Source: Chlamydiia bacterium
Lineage (GTDB): Bacteria > Chlamydiota > Chlamydiia > Chlamydiales > SM23-39
DNA length: 39,269 nt
Assembly: GCA_016194825.1 (NCBI GenBank)
Contig: JACQAR010000094.1
Coordinates: 1-39,269, forward strand
Direction: 5' to 3'
Position 1 is the first letter of the stretch. Each line of letters opens with the position of its first letter. The position numbers were made by a program, and so were the translations under genes. Below the pieces are notes generated by a model. That model had not been told where the DNA came from. It did not search any database and saw only the letters and a program-made list of their open reading frames with translations. Shown one piece after another: positions 7,381 through 15,350 of this stretch.

Positions 7381-8198
7381 GACTTTTTTATTGGTTACTT
7401 TTGATCGCAGCTAACGTAACAGGAGTGGCCTGGGGAGCTGAATATGTGATGATTTGTCAGGAAGGAGGGCAATTTGGGAGTCAAATGTTTTCGTATGCCA
7501 TGGTCCCTGAAATAGAAGTGGATCAAACTACTTTCCAATGTCTTCCTTATATTGGAAAGAATGGCGCGCCACTTCCTTATGTAAAAGGGAATGTTTGTCT
7601 ATGTAGTACATCCCACGAGCTCTCTTATTTTCACGAGTATCGTGAAAAAATTCGAGAGCTATTCGGGCCTTCTGATGTCGTTATTGCAGAATTAAAAGAG
7701 AAATACGATTTCATATTGAATCATCCTAAAACCGTAGCTGTTCATGTACGGACGTATCATCCGATTTTGTTAAAACATTGCTGTTTGGGATCCGATTACT
7801 ATCAGAATGCTCTGAATCAATTTGATGAAGATCATTTATTTGTGATTTTTTCTGATCGGATTGAATGGTGTAAAAAGCACCTAGATCTGCAAGGCAAGAA
7901 TGCAATATTTATTGAGGGGAACCATCATATCCTCGATTTCTATCTGATGAATTATTGCAAAAACATAATCACATCTAATTCAACTTTTAGCTGGTGGGCC
8001 GCCTATCTCAAGAAGGATCCTAGCGGATTAATCATTGCCCCAAAGCGTTGGTTTTATGATCCGTATGATTCAGATCCGTACGTAAATCGAATAACGAAAC
8101 AGTTTTATCCGAAGGAGTGGATCATACTTCCAGCAGCGTCTCCGTCCCGGGATTATAATTTGTTGGAATTTGATACTACATCAATCGATGAACAGTAG
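7377..8198 (+). CDS. GT11-like protein with signal peptide, internally shortened (copy 2)
   Basis: 273 residues, closely similar to the gene at 8873-9805. A convincing signal peptide covers residues 1-21 (LLLIAANVTGVAWGA, probable cleavage before EYVM). The loop is GQFGSQMFSY, followed by HVRTY near 122-126 and NSTFSWWAAY near 201-210. Compared with copy 3, about 36 residues are missing just after the FSYA motif, where copy 3 has SWAWTHDKIPVFSKEF and the following stretch; the reading frame is intact. This removes part of the N-terminal Rossmann-like region, so activity is doubtful; it may be a decaying paralogue or an altered transferase. Coupled upstream by ATGA and followed by the FkbM-like gene after 9 nt. 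Confidence 0.8.
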   Translation: MRLFYWLLLIAANVTGVAWGAEYVMICQEGGQFGSQMFSYAMVPEIEVDQTTFQCLPYIGKNGAPLPYVKGNVCLCSTSHELSYFHEYREKIRELFGPSDVVIAELKEKYDFILNHPKTVAVHVRTYHPILLKHCCLGSDYYQNALNQFDEDHLFVIFSDRIEWCKKHLDLQGKNAIFIEGNHHILDFYLMNYCKNIITSNSTFSWWAAYLKKDPSGLIIAPKRWFYDPYDSDPYVNRITKQFYPKEWIILPAASPSRDYNLLEFDTTSIDEQ

Positions 8199-8207
8199 GA
8201 GTTTTAG

Positions 8208-8876
8208 GTGAGAAATTTAATCATTGCGTGTCTTTTATTTTCGCAAAGCTTGATAAGTCAGGAGTTTCACTCTCAAGCTTATCAAGATCAGTTTGTTCAT
8301 CATTTGCTGTATAAACTTCTTAATAAGCAAGATGAGGGGCATTATCTTGAAATTGGAGCGTGGCAGCCGATTTATATTAATAATACTTACGTGTTTGAAA
8401 AAGACTTCGGATGGAAAGGTGTGAGCATTGATATCTCAGATGCCTATGTACCTGATTGGAAAAAAAACCGTCAAAATATGTTGTTGATCCAAGATGCGAC
8501 AGAAGTAGATTATAATGCGCTGTTACTCTCTTTTCCGTGTATTATTGATTATCTTTCTCTAGACGTTGATGGTAATTATGATGCTGTCTTGCGAAAAATA
8601 CCGCTTAATACCTACAAATTTAAGGTAATTACTATAGAGCATGATTATTACAGATATGGAGATGTCTATAGGAGCAAGGAGCGAGAAATTCTTTCTTCTT
8701 TTGGTTACTGCCTGATTTGCTCTGATGTGTCAATGGGTGGTGATAAATTTGAAGATTGGTGGATACATCCTGATTGTTTTCCTGCTGAAATTGTAATGAA
8801 ATTGCAAGATTTAAATCTGCACGGAAAGGAATATTATCAAATAATAGAAAATCTACAGTCTAGTGAAATCTTATGA
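8208..8876 (+). CDS. FkbM-like methyltransferase with signal peptide
   Basis: A 222-residue protein with a likely signal peptide at 1-17 (LIIACLLFSQSLIS). The rest resembles the FkbM/Methyltransf_21 group: HSQAYQDQFV, a SAM-binding strand and loop LEIGAWQP at 47-54 followed by a WKGVSIDI acidic strand, and LSLDVDGNYD. Expected to O-methylate a sugar or other glycan-linked hydroxyl. SAM is a cytoplasmic cofactor, so a signal peptide on such an enzyme is unexpected and suggests action in a host compartment or misprediction. GTG start with AGGAG at 8197-8201 and six-base spacing. It sits between two GT11 paralogues, AT-rich like them, and overlaps the next gene by ATGA. Confidence 0.72.
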   Translation: MRNLIIACLLFSQSLISQEFHSQAYQDQFVHHLLYKLLNKQDEGHYLEIGAWQPIYINNTYVFEKDFGWKGVSIDISDAYVPDWKKNRQNMLLIQDATEVDYNALLLSFPCIIDYLSLDVDGNYDAVLRKIPLNTYKFKVITIEHDYYRYGDVYRSKEREILSSFGYCLICSDVSMGGDKFEDWWIHPDCFPAEIVMKLQDLNLHGKEYYQIIENLQSSEIL

Positions 8877-9805
8877 AGATTTTTGTTTTAGTTTTTCTGA
8901 TTGTTGGTAAATGTCTGGCTAGGGATTATGTAACAATTTGCGAGGAATGGGGGCAATTTGGTAGCCAACTTTTTTCCTATGCAATCGTAATGAGTTGGGC
9001 ATGGACTCATGATAAAATACCAGTTTTCTCAAAAGAATTTTTAATTGGGAGGCCTGGGGGGCAACTCAATTACGATCGAATTTTTCATCGGTTACCGCAA
9101 AATATTTCGGGAGATATACATATTAATCCCGATAAGCCTTATCACATTGGCAAATATCAGAGTATAGGGGGAATCCCCTGTCATTTTGTTCCTGGCAATG
9201 TTTGCATGTGTGGGGTAACGCATGAATTTACATACTTTGATCCATATAAAGATCGAATTCGTGAGCTTTATGCAGCACCAGCTGAAGTCTTAAGTGAATT
9301 AAAAGGAAAATATTCTCGGATCCTTGATCATCCCAAAACGGTGGCAGTTCACATAAGGACCTATCATCCTCAACTTGAATTACATTGTTTTTTAGGCGAA
9401 GAGTATTACCAAACAGCAATGGATTTTTTTGATGATGAGCATTTATTTGTGGTATTTTCAGATAGAATAGAGTGGTGTAAAAGGCATTTGAATTGGCAAG
9501 GCGAGAATGTTGTGTTTATTGAGGGTAATGATTATATAACTGATTTTTATTTAATGACTTTTTGTAAAAATCTTGTGACCAGCAATTCTACTTTTAGTTG
9601 GTGGGCAGCATACCTCAAGCAAACTCCTGATGGATTAATCATTGCTCCGAATCGATGGTTTTATGACCCATACGACGCCGATCCATATTTAAATCGAATT
9701 TCAAAGAATTTCTATCCGAACGATTGGGTTATTCTCTCTGTTCCATCACCGGAGCGAGATTGGACTTTAATAGAGTACAAAACAAGTTCGCTTCATGAAA
9801 ATTAA
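8873..9805 (+). CDS. GT11-like fucosyltransferase with signal peptide (copy 3)
   Basis: 310 residues, the full-length partner of copy 2. A hydrophobic signal-like segment occupies residues 2-16 (KIFVLVFLIVGKCLA). GT11 landmarks are GQFGSQLFSY at 27-36, HIRTY at 160-164 and NSTFSWWAAY at 237-246. The HxRRGD motif is reduced to HxR, as in the other two copies. Several Cys residues shared with copy 2 (MCGVTHE, LHCFLGE, EWCKRHL, FCKN) could form disulfides if the protein is exported. The C-terminal DPYDADPYLNRISKNFYPNDW segment is also nearly the same in copy 2, pointing to recent duplication. Start fixed by the ATGA overlap with the methyltransferase gene. Confidence 0.83.
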   Translation: MKIFVLVFLIVGKCLARDYVTICEEWGQFGSQLFSYAIVMSWAWTHDKIPVFSKEFLIGRPGGQLNYDRIFHRLPQNISGDIHINPDKPYHIGKYQSIGGIPCHFVPGNVCMCGVTHEFTYFDPYKDRIRELYAAPAEVLSELKGKYSRILDHPKTVAVHIRTYHPQLELHCFLGEEYYQTAMDFFDDEHLFVVFSDRIEWCKRHLNWQGENVVFIEGNDYITDFYLMTFCKNLVTSNSTFSWWAAYLKQTPDGLIIAPNRWFYDPYDADPYLNRISKNFYPNDWVILSVPSPERDWTLIEYKTSSLHEN

Positions 9806-9811
9806 AAAATC

Positions 9812-9840
9812 TTGACGGTATGAAAAATTTTCTTTATAAT
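9812..9840 (+). promoter_or_regulatory. Strong sigma-66/70-type promoter for the GT17-like gene
   Basis: TTGACG at 9812-9817 and a consensus TATAAT at 9835-9840 are separated by exactly 17 nt. Transcription would begin near 9847, leaving a leader of about 22 nt that contains GGAGG at 9860-9864 before the ATG at 9869. The GT17-like gene can thus be transcribed independently of the GT11 block. Confidence 0.78.
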
Positions 9841-9868
9841 CCATCGGTACGTTTTTAACGGAGGTTTT

Positions 9869-10714
9869 ATGAGAAAATTTTTTCTTGCAATGCTGATTTT
9901 GGTCTCTGGTTGGAGCCAAGCTGCTGAACGAAATTACAAGATTTATGACTGTTTCCCATTTTTGAATGAATATGACCTGTTGGCAATCCGTTTGCGCGAG
10001 TTGTCAGATAAGGTAGATTATTTTGTCTTGATGGAAGCGGTAGAAACGTTCCGAGGCAATCCTAAGCCTTTATATTTCCAACAAAATAAGCACCTTTTTG
10101 AGCCTTATTTGCACAAGATTATCCATGTTGTAGTGAATGAGCGGTATAAACCAGGAACCGCTGATCCTTGGGGAAGAGAAGAATTCCAAAAAAACCAAGT
10201 CATCCGAGGACTGGTCAACTGCTCACCGAATGATGTAATCATCATCAATGACTGCGATGAAATCATTCGAAATAGAAACTTCGATGAGATGCTTGAGATT
10301 CTACAGGCAGGCGGGCACGGAAGAATCGTTTCCTGTGAGGGCGGATTTTATCAGTTTTTTTACAACCGAAAAATGGGAGAGTGGAACGGCCCAGCTATGA
10401 CTCACTTTTCTACAGTGCAAGCACTGAGCCCTGATGGCATTCGAGCGCGTAGAGATCATTGCGGCTTTCATGTCCGAAATGCAGGATGGCATTTCAGCAA
10501 TATGGGGGGCTTAAAGACGTATGTGGAAAAACTGGCCTCCTTTTCTCATGGTGAAGCAGATATTCCCTTGCATAGAGATCCAAACCATATTTACGGCGCA
10601 GTCCAAGGCCTGCGTCTTGTGGAAATTGATGACAGTTTCCCCGAATACATCAAAGAAAACGTAGAGTATTTCCGATCTAAGGGATTGCTCGATGATGGCA
10701 CAGGGTATCGCTAG
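9869..10714 (+). CDS. GT17-family (MGAT3-like) glycosyltransferase with signal peptide
   Basis: A 281-residue protein matching glycosyltransferase family 17, the family of animal beta-1,4-mannosyl-glycoprotein 4-beta-N-acetylglucosaminyltransferase (MGAT3). Recognisable are KIYDCFPFLNEYDLLAIRL, YFVLMEAVETFRG, the metal-site-like NDCDE at about 127-131 and GWHFSNMGG. An N-terminal signal peptide is evident at 1-19 (FFLAMLILVSGWSQA, likely cleaved before AERNYK). Bacterial members exist, so eukaryotic origin does not follow. Export would place it in the periplasm or host. It has its own consensus promoter and ribosome-binding site, and ends just before a long hairpin that separates it from the convergent minus-strand operon. 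Confidence 0.85.
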   Translation: MRKFFLAMLILVSGWSQAAERNYKIYDCFPFLNEYDLLAIRLRELSDKVDYFVLMEAVETFRGNPKPLYFQQNKHLFEPYLHKIIHVVVNERYKPGTADPWGREEFQKNQVIRGLVNCSPNDVIIINDCDEIIRNRNFDEMLEILQAGGHGRIVSCEGGFYQFFYNRKMGEWNGPAMTHFSTVQALSPDGIRARRDHCGFHVRNAGWHFSNMGGLKTYVEKLASFSHGEADIPLHRDPNHIYGAVQGLRLVEIDDSFPEYIKENVEYFRSKGLLDDGTGYR

Positions 10715-10744
10715 GATTTTTCAAAACAGTGCTCCCTAAAACGA

Positions 10745-10870
10745 GTACCTCGACTTAAAAATTTTCACAAAGGATTTGTGTTCAGATTTTCCTGTCTAGC
10801 AAAGCGCGAGCGCAAAGCTAGGCGGGAAAAGATGAACCAAAGCCTTCTGAAAATTTTTAAGTCGAGGTAC
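10745..10870. repeat. 126-nt long inverted-repeat hairpin between convergent genes
   Basis: The outer arms are a perfect 23-bp inverted repeat, 10745-10767 with 10848-10870 (beginning GTACCTCGACTTAAAAA). Inner arms 10780-10800 and 10817-10837 pair over 21 bp with four mismatches or wobbles, closing a 16-nt loop rich in GCGC. The two stems are joined by partly complementary sequence, so the whole unit folds as one long hairpin. It lies between the ends of the plus-strand GT17-like gene and the minus-strand FkbM gene, so it may terminate both transcripts. There is no classic T tract, and its length suits a palindromic repeat element as well. Confidence 0.75.
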
Positions 10871-10895
10871 GAGGGGGCACTTCTTAGAGAAGGGC

Positions 10896-11669
10896 TTATT
10901 GGTTGAGCATTTTAGAAGCTTTCAGCCTGGCTTTACACGCAAAGATTTTAAGTAAGAGAGGATAAGGGAGAGAGCGAAGCTGAGGGAGAAAGCGTTGAAA
11001 TTCTTCCATACGCCCTCTGTGGAGGGCCACCAGGTCGGTATGAGCAGAAATATAGCCAGGGCTGACTTGTTCCATCGTTGTTAAATCAAAGCAGTCAAAG
11101 CCCATGTTTCCCATAATCTCGATCATGTTTGATTCAAACTTGTTAGGAATAAAACCATATTCCATGATGACGATGGGACGGAAGCTCTGCAACAGTTTTT
11201 GGGCCCCCATGAGGACTTGATCCTCATGCCCTTCGGTATCGATTTTGATGAGGCTAAGAGGGTGTGGATTGAGGGAATCCATCAATTGATCCAAGGCCTC
11301 GGTTTGCACGTCAATGAGAGCAGTATGGCCTGGCATCCGTTCGGCATCCATCAGGCTTTGTTCTACCGTACATCCGAGATTGGCTTCATGGGGATAGATT
11401 TTCATCGAGATACGACGGTTCGGGACGGAAGAAACGGCGCAGGGGGAAAGAACGATGTTGGTGGTGTGTCTTTTCCTGATTTCTTGAGAGATGAGCTCGA
11501 AGGCGCGGGGCTGTGGCTCAAAGGCAAAGATCTTGCCATTGGGGCCTACAAGCTTGCTGTAGAGAAAGCTGTAATACCCTTCAAAAGCACCAGCATCAAT
11601 CACGGCGTCGCCTGGTTGGATATAGCGGAGGGCTAAGGCATATTTTCTCAGTTCTTTTTTTTCGAACAC
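10896..11669 (-). CDS. FkbM-family methyltransferase
   Basis: 257 residues of the FkbM/Methyltransf_21 family, SAM-dependent O-methyltransferases acting on sugars or polyketides. The SAM site is PGDAVIDAGAFEG at 19-31, followed by KIFAFEPQPRAFE and the family motif IKIDTEGHEDQVL near residue 142-154. No signal peptide, unlike the FkbM-like protein at 8208. The start is GTG, with an AGGTG ribosome site four bases upstream in the 7-nt gap after the cupin gene. It is the last gene of the long minus-strand operon and faces the hairpin at 10745-10870. Probably methylates a sugar of the surface glycan. Confidence 0.85.
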   Translation of the reverse strand: MFEKKELRKYALALRYIQPGDAVIDAGAFEGYYSFLYSKLVGPNGKIFAFEPQPRAFELISQEIRKRHTTNIVLSPCAVSSVPNRRISMKIYPHEANLGCTVEQSLMDAERMPGHTALIDVQTEALDQLMDSLNPHPLSLIKIDTEGHEDQVLMGAQKLLQSFRPIVIMEYGFIPNKFESNMIEIMGNMGFDCFDLTTMEQVSPGYISAHTDLVALHRGRMEEFQRFLPQLRSLPYPLLLKIFACKARLKASKMLNQ

Positions 11670-11676
11670 GGTGCAC

Positions 11677-12738
11677 CTATTCTCGAAAGGCTGCGATTTG
11701 CTTTTCTAGAGATTGCTGGTAGCGAGTGACTGCTTCTTGATCGCTGTCCAGAGGAGCCCAAGGAGCCCAGAGGGTGTCTTTGCGATCAAAGGGGCCCGGG
11801 GTTGCCTCGTGGATGATGAGGTGATTGCTTCTCATGATGATGGTGTGATAGACGCCTTGAGGAACGCGGACAAAGAAATTACGATGGGAATATTGATCGC
11901 CCAGAGGAATGACAGCAGTTACTTTGCCTGTTTCATCAAAAAAGATGAAGTCGGCCTCTCCTTCAAGAATGTGAAGCGATTCATCTTTGCCGATGTGGAG
12001 ATTGGGTCGTACATAGGTCATGTCGGTATAGACAACAAACATCTCATGCAGAGCTGCTTGGTCATCGAGGTGGATACAGAGGCGGATTCTTTTTCGAGTC
12101 GTTTTGTAGACTTCTGATTTCAGATACTCCAAATCTGAGCGCTTTAAAGTGACTACGCCCGGCTTAGCGCGGCACATCTCTTCTGTAATCCGATCGAATT
12201 GACATCCTGTGATCGCACTGACCGGTTCGGTGGCATGGTGTGCGCGATACTGTTCTTTTTCGGCATCTGTTTGTAGATCGGCAGACCAGGCAGGGAATAT
12301 GGTATTGGCTCTTGAAAAAGGACCGGAGATGATTTCGTGGGCCATGGCATTTTTTGAAAAAAGGATAAGCGAATGCGCCTGATGCTTAGGGATGCGGCAA
12401 TAAAAAGGGAGCTCACTGTGATAAGGCCCCAGCCTTACGTCATGGGTGAAGCGGCCTTCTGCATCAAAAAAGAGGTATTTGCCAAAGCCTTCAATCACGT
12501 GAAAGGATTCGTCGATGTGGTGAAAACTCGGCCTTACATAGGTTTTCCCACTGAAAGCAATGAACATCTCTTGCATCCGATCTTCCAGGCCGGAATGCAT
12601 GCAGACACGGGAGCGAAGAGTAGGAGAGAGGTCGATCCCTTTCATAAAAAAGGGGATTTCGTGTTTTGAAAATCGTGGAAATTTTTCAGTGCAATTCCAA
12701 ACGCCCGCGCTAACGAGTTGTGTATTGAGAGCTTTCAT
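11677..12738 (-). CDS. Tandem WbuC-like cupin protein
   Basis: 353 residues with two successive cupin modules of the WbuC type, roughly residues 40-170 and 205-340. Each repeats the same order: RxCxH, an EMF(I/V)xx segment, TYVRP, a His/Glu metal-site stretch (HHIDESFHVIEG and HIGKDESLHILEG), FFDxxGxxT, and a VP-type HxxI strand. WbuC-family proteins accompany O-antigen clusters and are usually single-module, about 130-160 residues; their reaction is not settled. The ATG at 12738 overlaps the preceding stop as ATGA and is preferred to a TTG at 12756. Each module ends in a GPF(S/D)R..T..W-type motif, showing internal duplication. Confidence 0.8.
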   Translation of the reverse strand: MKALNTQLVSAGVWNCTEKFPRFSKHEIPFFMKGIDLSPTLRSRVCMHSGLEDRMQEMFIAFSGKTYVRPSFHHIDESFHVIEGFGKYLFFDAEGRFTHDVRLGPYHSELPFYCRIPKHQAHSLILFSKNAMAHEIISGPFSRANTIFPAWSADLQTDAEKEQYRAHHATEPVSAITGCQFDRITEEMCRAKPGVVTLKRSDLEYLKSEVYKTTRKRIRLCIHLDDQAALHEMFVVYTDMTYVRPNLHIGKDESLHILEGEADFIFFDETGKVTAVIPLGDQYSHRNFFVRVPQGVYHTIIMRSNHLIIHEATPGPFDRKDTLWAPWAPLDSDQEAVTRYQQSLEKQIAAFRE

Positions 12739-13412
12739 GCTTTTTTCCCTGTGCAAACAATGAATAGATAGTGAGCAAGTTTAGAAAATCCTGTGTGGAC
12801 GACCTCATCATTCATGGAAAAGAGGAGGACCGTATGAAAATAGTGCTTCCATAGATTCTGTAAGTCTTCTCCCGATTTACAGTTCACATGGCCAGCTTTA
12901 GAGCCTGCGGAAGCATAAACTTGCGATTCTAAGGAAGGGCAGCCGATGACTGCGATTCCATTTTGACTCATGGAGTCTCTTATGTTGAGAATGAAGCGTT
13001 TTTCATCTTTAGGATGAATGTGTTCAAAGACATCGCACGAATATACCCCATCAAAAGAACCGGGAACGGGGGCCGATAGAATGTCATGAATACGGTAAGA
13101 GATAGGCCATGTGCTTTTCTGTTCCCTTCGGATACAGTCTTCAATGAAAATGGGATCGATGTCAGTGGCCACTACTTCAGGGACTGCTTGTCGGACGATT
13201 CTGGTTCCAAAAGCATCTGCACAGCCAATCTCTAAGGCATTACGACATCCGGTGAGCATTTTGGAAACAAATTTGTACCGAGATAAGAGAAAGACCAATC
13301 TCTTTGGGTCTGTTTGCCAAACGAAATTGCTCATAATCCCAAACTCAGATCGACCAAATTTTTCATCGATTTCCAGACACGGCATGTATTGTTTTTCAAA
13401 TGTCTCTTGCAT
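12735..13412 (-). CDS. Class I SAM-dependent methyltransferase
   Basis: 225 residues with a class I methyltransferase fold: motif I LEIGCADAFG at 60-69, acidic strand VVATDIDP near 78-87, and the post-motif DVFEHIHP around 122-129. The segment EIDEKFGRSEFGIMSNFVW before the fold and SQNGIAVIGCPSLESQVYAS after it recall methyltransferases of polysaccharide clusters. The substrate is probably a sugar or lipid-linked glycan. ATG 13412 overlaps the stop of the upstream C-methyltransferase gene by one base (TAATG), and its own stop overlaps the cupin start, so it is embedded in a translationally coupled run. Confidence 0.82.
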   Translation of the reverse strand: MQETFEKQYMPCLEIDEKFGRSEFGIMSNFVWQTDPKRLVFLLSRYKFVSKMLTGCRNALEIGCADAFGTRIVRQAVPEVVATDIDPIFIEDCIRREQKSTWPISYRIHDILSAPVPGSFDGVYSCDVFEHIHPKDEKRFILNIRDSMSQNGIAVIGCPSLESQVYASAGSKAGHVNCKSGEDLQNLWKHYFHTVLLFSMNDEVVHTGFSKLAHYLFIVCTGKKA

Positions 13413-14644
13413 TATTCCACTCGTAAATTCGGCAGAGGGATGAGGAATTTCCCTCCGGCATTTTTATAGGCTTGGTTCTTTTTCATAATCGCATCGGCGA
13501 AACGCCAAGCAGAAATGATGGTCAGGCTGGGTTGGTATTTGAGAAGGGAGTCTGAGGCAAGTACTGGGGTGAAGTAGCCTGGGCTCAACCGCTTTTGTCT
13601 CAGCGGGTTATCGTCGACAATAAAGGAGATCTGATCGGAGATGCCCAGCATTGCATTCAAAACAGTGCTTGTTGCGGAAGCGCCATACGCAGCAATCCGA
13701 TGTCCTTGAGCCAATTCTTGTTGGATTTTCTCCTGCAACTGGGATCGGATCGCATCGATCTTCTTTTCTAGTTTTGCATAAGTTTCTGCATCATAAAGGC
13801 CGCTCTTTTTTTCCTCCGCAATCATTTTCTCAACGGTGGGAGAAGGGGCTATGGGATTGGTGGCCTTTATCGCATAGCATCGGATGCTGCCGCCTTTGGT
13901 TGCAATTCGCTCTACATCGATGAGTTTGAGATCGCAGCTTTGCATGAACTGTTGGAGAGGGAGGATGCTGTGATAGCAGAGATGCTCATGGTAAATGTAA
14001 TCGAGCACTAAGTTTTCCACCGTGTCTTTTAGATAAGATACTTCAAAAACGAAAGTGCCAGTGTCTTTTAATAAAGCGTGAACAGAGAGCGCAAATCCAC
14101 GGAGATCGTCGGCATGGGAAAAGACGTTATTCGCCGTCACTAGATCCATTTTCCCATATTTTTCGGAAATTTTGTTGGCGAGAGAGGCGTTGAGAAAGCC
14201 TACTTCGGTATGGATGCCACTGGCTTTTGCTAAAGAGGCTACATATTGCGAGGGATCGACGCCTAGTACCTGGAATCCAAGGTTTTTGAATTTGGAGAGG
14301 AGCAATCCATCATTGCTGCCGACATCGAGGACATGGGCTCCCTTCGCCAATTTCAGTTGCTTGGCTACGTGAGATGCGTAAGCGGTAAAATGGGCATCTA
14401 AGTCGGGAGAGCTAGAAGAAGTGTAGATATAGTTTCCATAGAGAATATCGGGAGATACGACATCCAGTAATTGGGCATGCCCACATTTTTTGCACATGTA
14501 TAAATCCATGGGGAAATGAGGCAGGGAAAGTTCGTCATCTTCCAACTTCCTAAAATTATCTACCGGAGGGGAAGATGGCATCTTCAAAATCAGGTTTACA
14601 TTTTTTGAATGGCAAAGCCTACAGTGGTCGTTTTTGCTGATCAT
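13412..14644 (-). CDS. Sugar C-methyltransferase-type protein (zinc-binding N-term, SAM domain, C-terminal domain)
   Basis: 410 residues with the three-part architecture of TylCIII/NovU-type nucleotide-sugar C-methyltransferases. An N-terminal zinc knuckle uses C8xxC11 and C51KKC54; the SAM motif LDVGSNDG is at 106-113; the family motif YHEHLCYHS lies near 218-226; and a C-terminal Rossmann-like part contains AAYGASATSTVLNAM. Enzymes of this type methylate a keto-sugar carbon to give branched sugars. A second member of the family is at 28376-29569. The start overlaps the upstream SDR gene by 26 nt. Presence with 4,6-dehydratase-like SDRs supports synthesis of a C-methylated deoxysugar, an inference. 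Confidence 0.85.
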   Translation of the reverse strand: MISKNDHCRLCHSKNVNLILKMPSSPPVDNFRKLEDDELSLPHFPMDLYMCKKCGHAQLLDVVSPDILYGNYIYTSSSSPDLDAHFTAYASHVAKQLKLAKGAHVLDVGSNDGLLLSKFKNLGFQVLGVDPSQYVASLAKASGIHTEVGFLNASLANKISEKYGKMDLVTANNVFSHADDLRGFALSVHALLKDTGTFVFEVSYLKDTVENLVLDYIYHEHLCYHSILPLQQFMQSCDLKLIDVERIATKGGSIRCYAIKATNPIAPSPTVEKMIAEEKKSGLYDAETYAKLEKKIDAIRSQLQEKIQQELAQGHRIAAYGASATSTVLNAMLGISDQISFIVDDNPLRQKRLSPGYFTPVLASDSLLKYQPSLTIISAWRFADAIMKKNQAYKNAGGKFLIPLPNLRVE

Positions 14645-15350
14645 ATGTGTGGATCAATTCCTCCTGCAATCTGTTGGTTAACCCTCCATCGAGAGTGATG
14701 GTTTGTCCATTGATACAAGCCGCTTTATCTGAAATGAGATACTCCACTAAATGGGCAATATTCTGTACAGTACAGACATTTTTTGCAGACCATTCTTGAA
14801 GAAGCTCAAAAAAGGAACGATGGGAGGGGGGGTAATTTTCGATGGTATCTTTTAAAAAACTTCCGGGAGCGATGCAGTTGATGTGAAAAGTCGAGGCGCT
14901 CTTGCGTACAGAGTAGTATTTCATCAGTTGGATTTGGGATGCTTTTAACCAATGATACCAAAAAGAAAGATGAGGGTTAATCAAAAAAGCATTCACCGAA
15001 GAAATGATGACAACCGATAAGGGGCTGGTGGCTTTAGCACAGCTCTCTTCCAAGATTTGCTGTGTCGAGAGTATTTCTGTGTTGCAGGCTATAGACATAT
15101 CAAACTGACTTGCAGGTCGATACCGTTGGCAAAAAACAATGGCGCGGGGCAAGTGATGGGTCAGTAAATCGGGAAGAGCAACAAGAGGTTGAGAGAGATC
15201 TACAGGATAGTGGATAAAATGATGGGTATTGGCTTTACAGGCTGTTCGACTGAGGGAGATGACTTGGTAGTTGGGTTCCAATAAACCTGCTATTGTTTGG
15301 CCGAGTTTCCCCGATCCACCAACTAACCACACGATGGGCAAATGGCTCAT
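14619..15350 (-). CDS. Short-chain dehydrogenase/reductase (classical SDR)
   Basis: 243 residues. The cofactor loop is GGSGKLGQ at 11-18, the catalytic Ser lies in VVIISSVNAF, and the YxxxK dyad is YHWLK. The NCIAPGSFLKDT and INGQTITLDGG segments are standard classical-SDR C-terminal motifs. Likely reduces a keto-sugar or oxidises a sugar hydroxyl using NAD(P)H. Its start directly follows the stop of the 4,6-dehydratase-like gene and its end overlaps the C-methyltransferase gene by 26 nt, so the three probably work on the same nucleotide sugar. Confidence 0.83.
   Translation of the reverse strand: MSHLPIVWLVGGSGKLGQTIAGLLEPNYQVISLSRTACKANTHHFIHYPVDLSQPLVALPDLLTHHLPRAIVFCQRYRPASQFDMSIACNTEILSTQQILEESCAKATSPLSVVIISSVNAFLINPHLSFWYHWLKASQIQLMKYYSVRKSASTFHINCIAPGSFLKDTIENYPPSHRSFFELLQEWSAKNVCTVQNIAHLVEYLISDKAACINGQTITLDGGLTNRLQEELIHTYDQQKRPL

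Noticed and set aside
9869..10714. GT17-like gene as a recent acquisition from an animal host
   Set aside because: It has a bacterial promoter, a ribosome site and a short signal peptide, and GT17 proteins also occur in bacteria; the sequence alone does not show eukaryotic origin.
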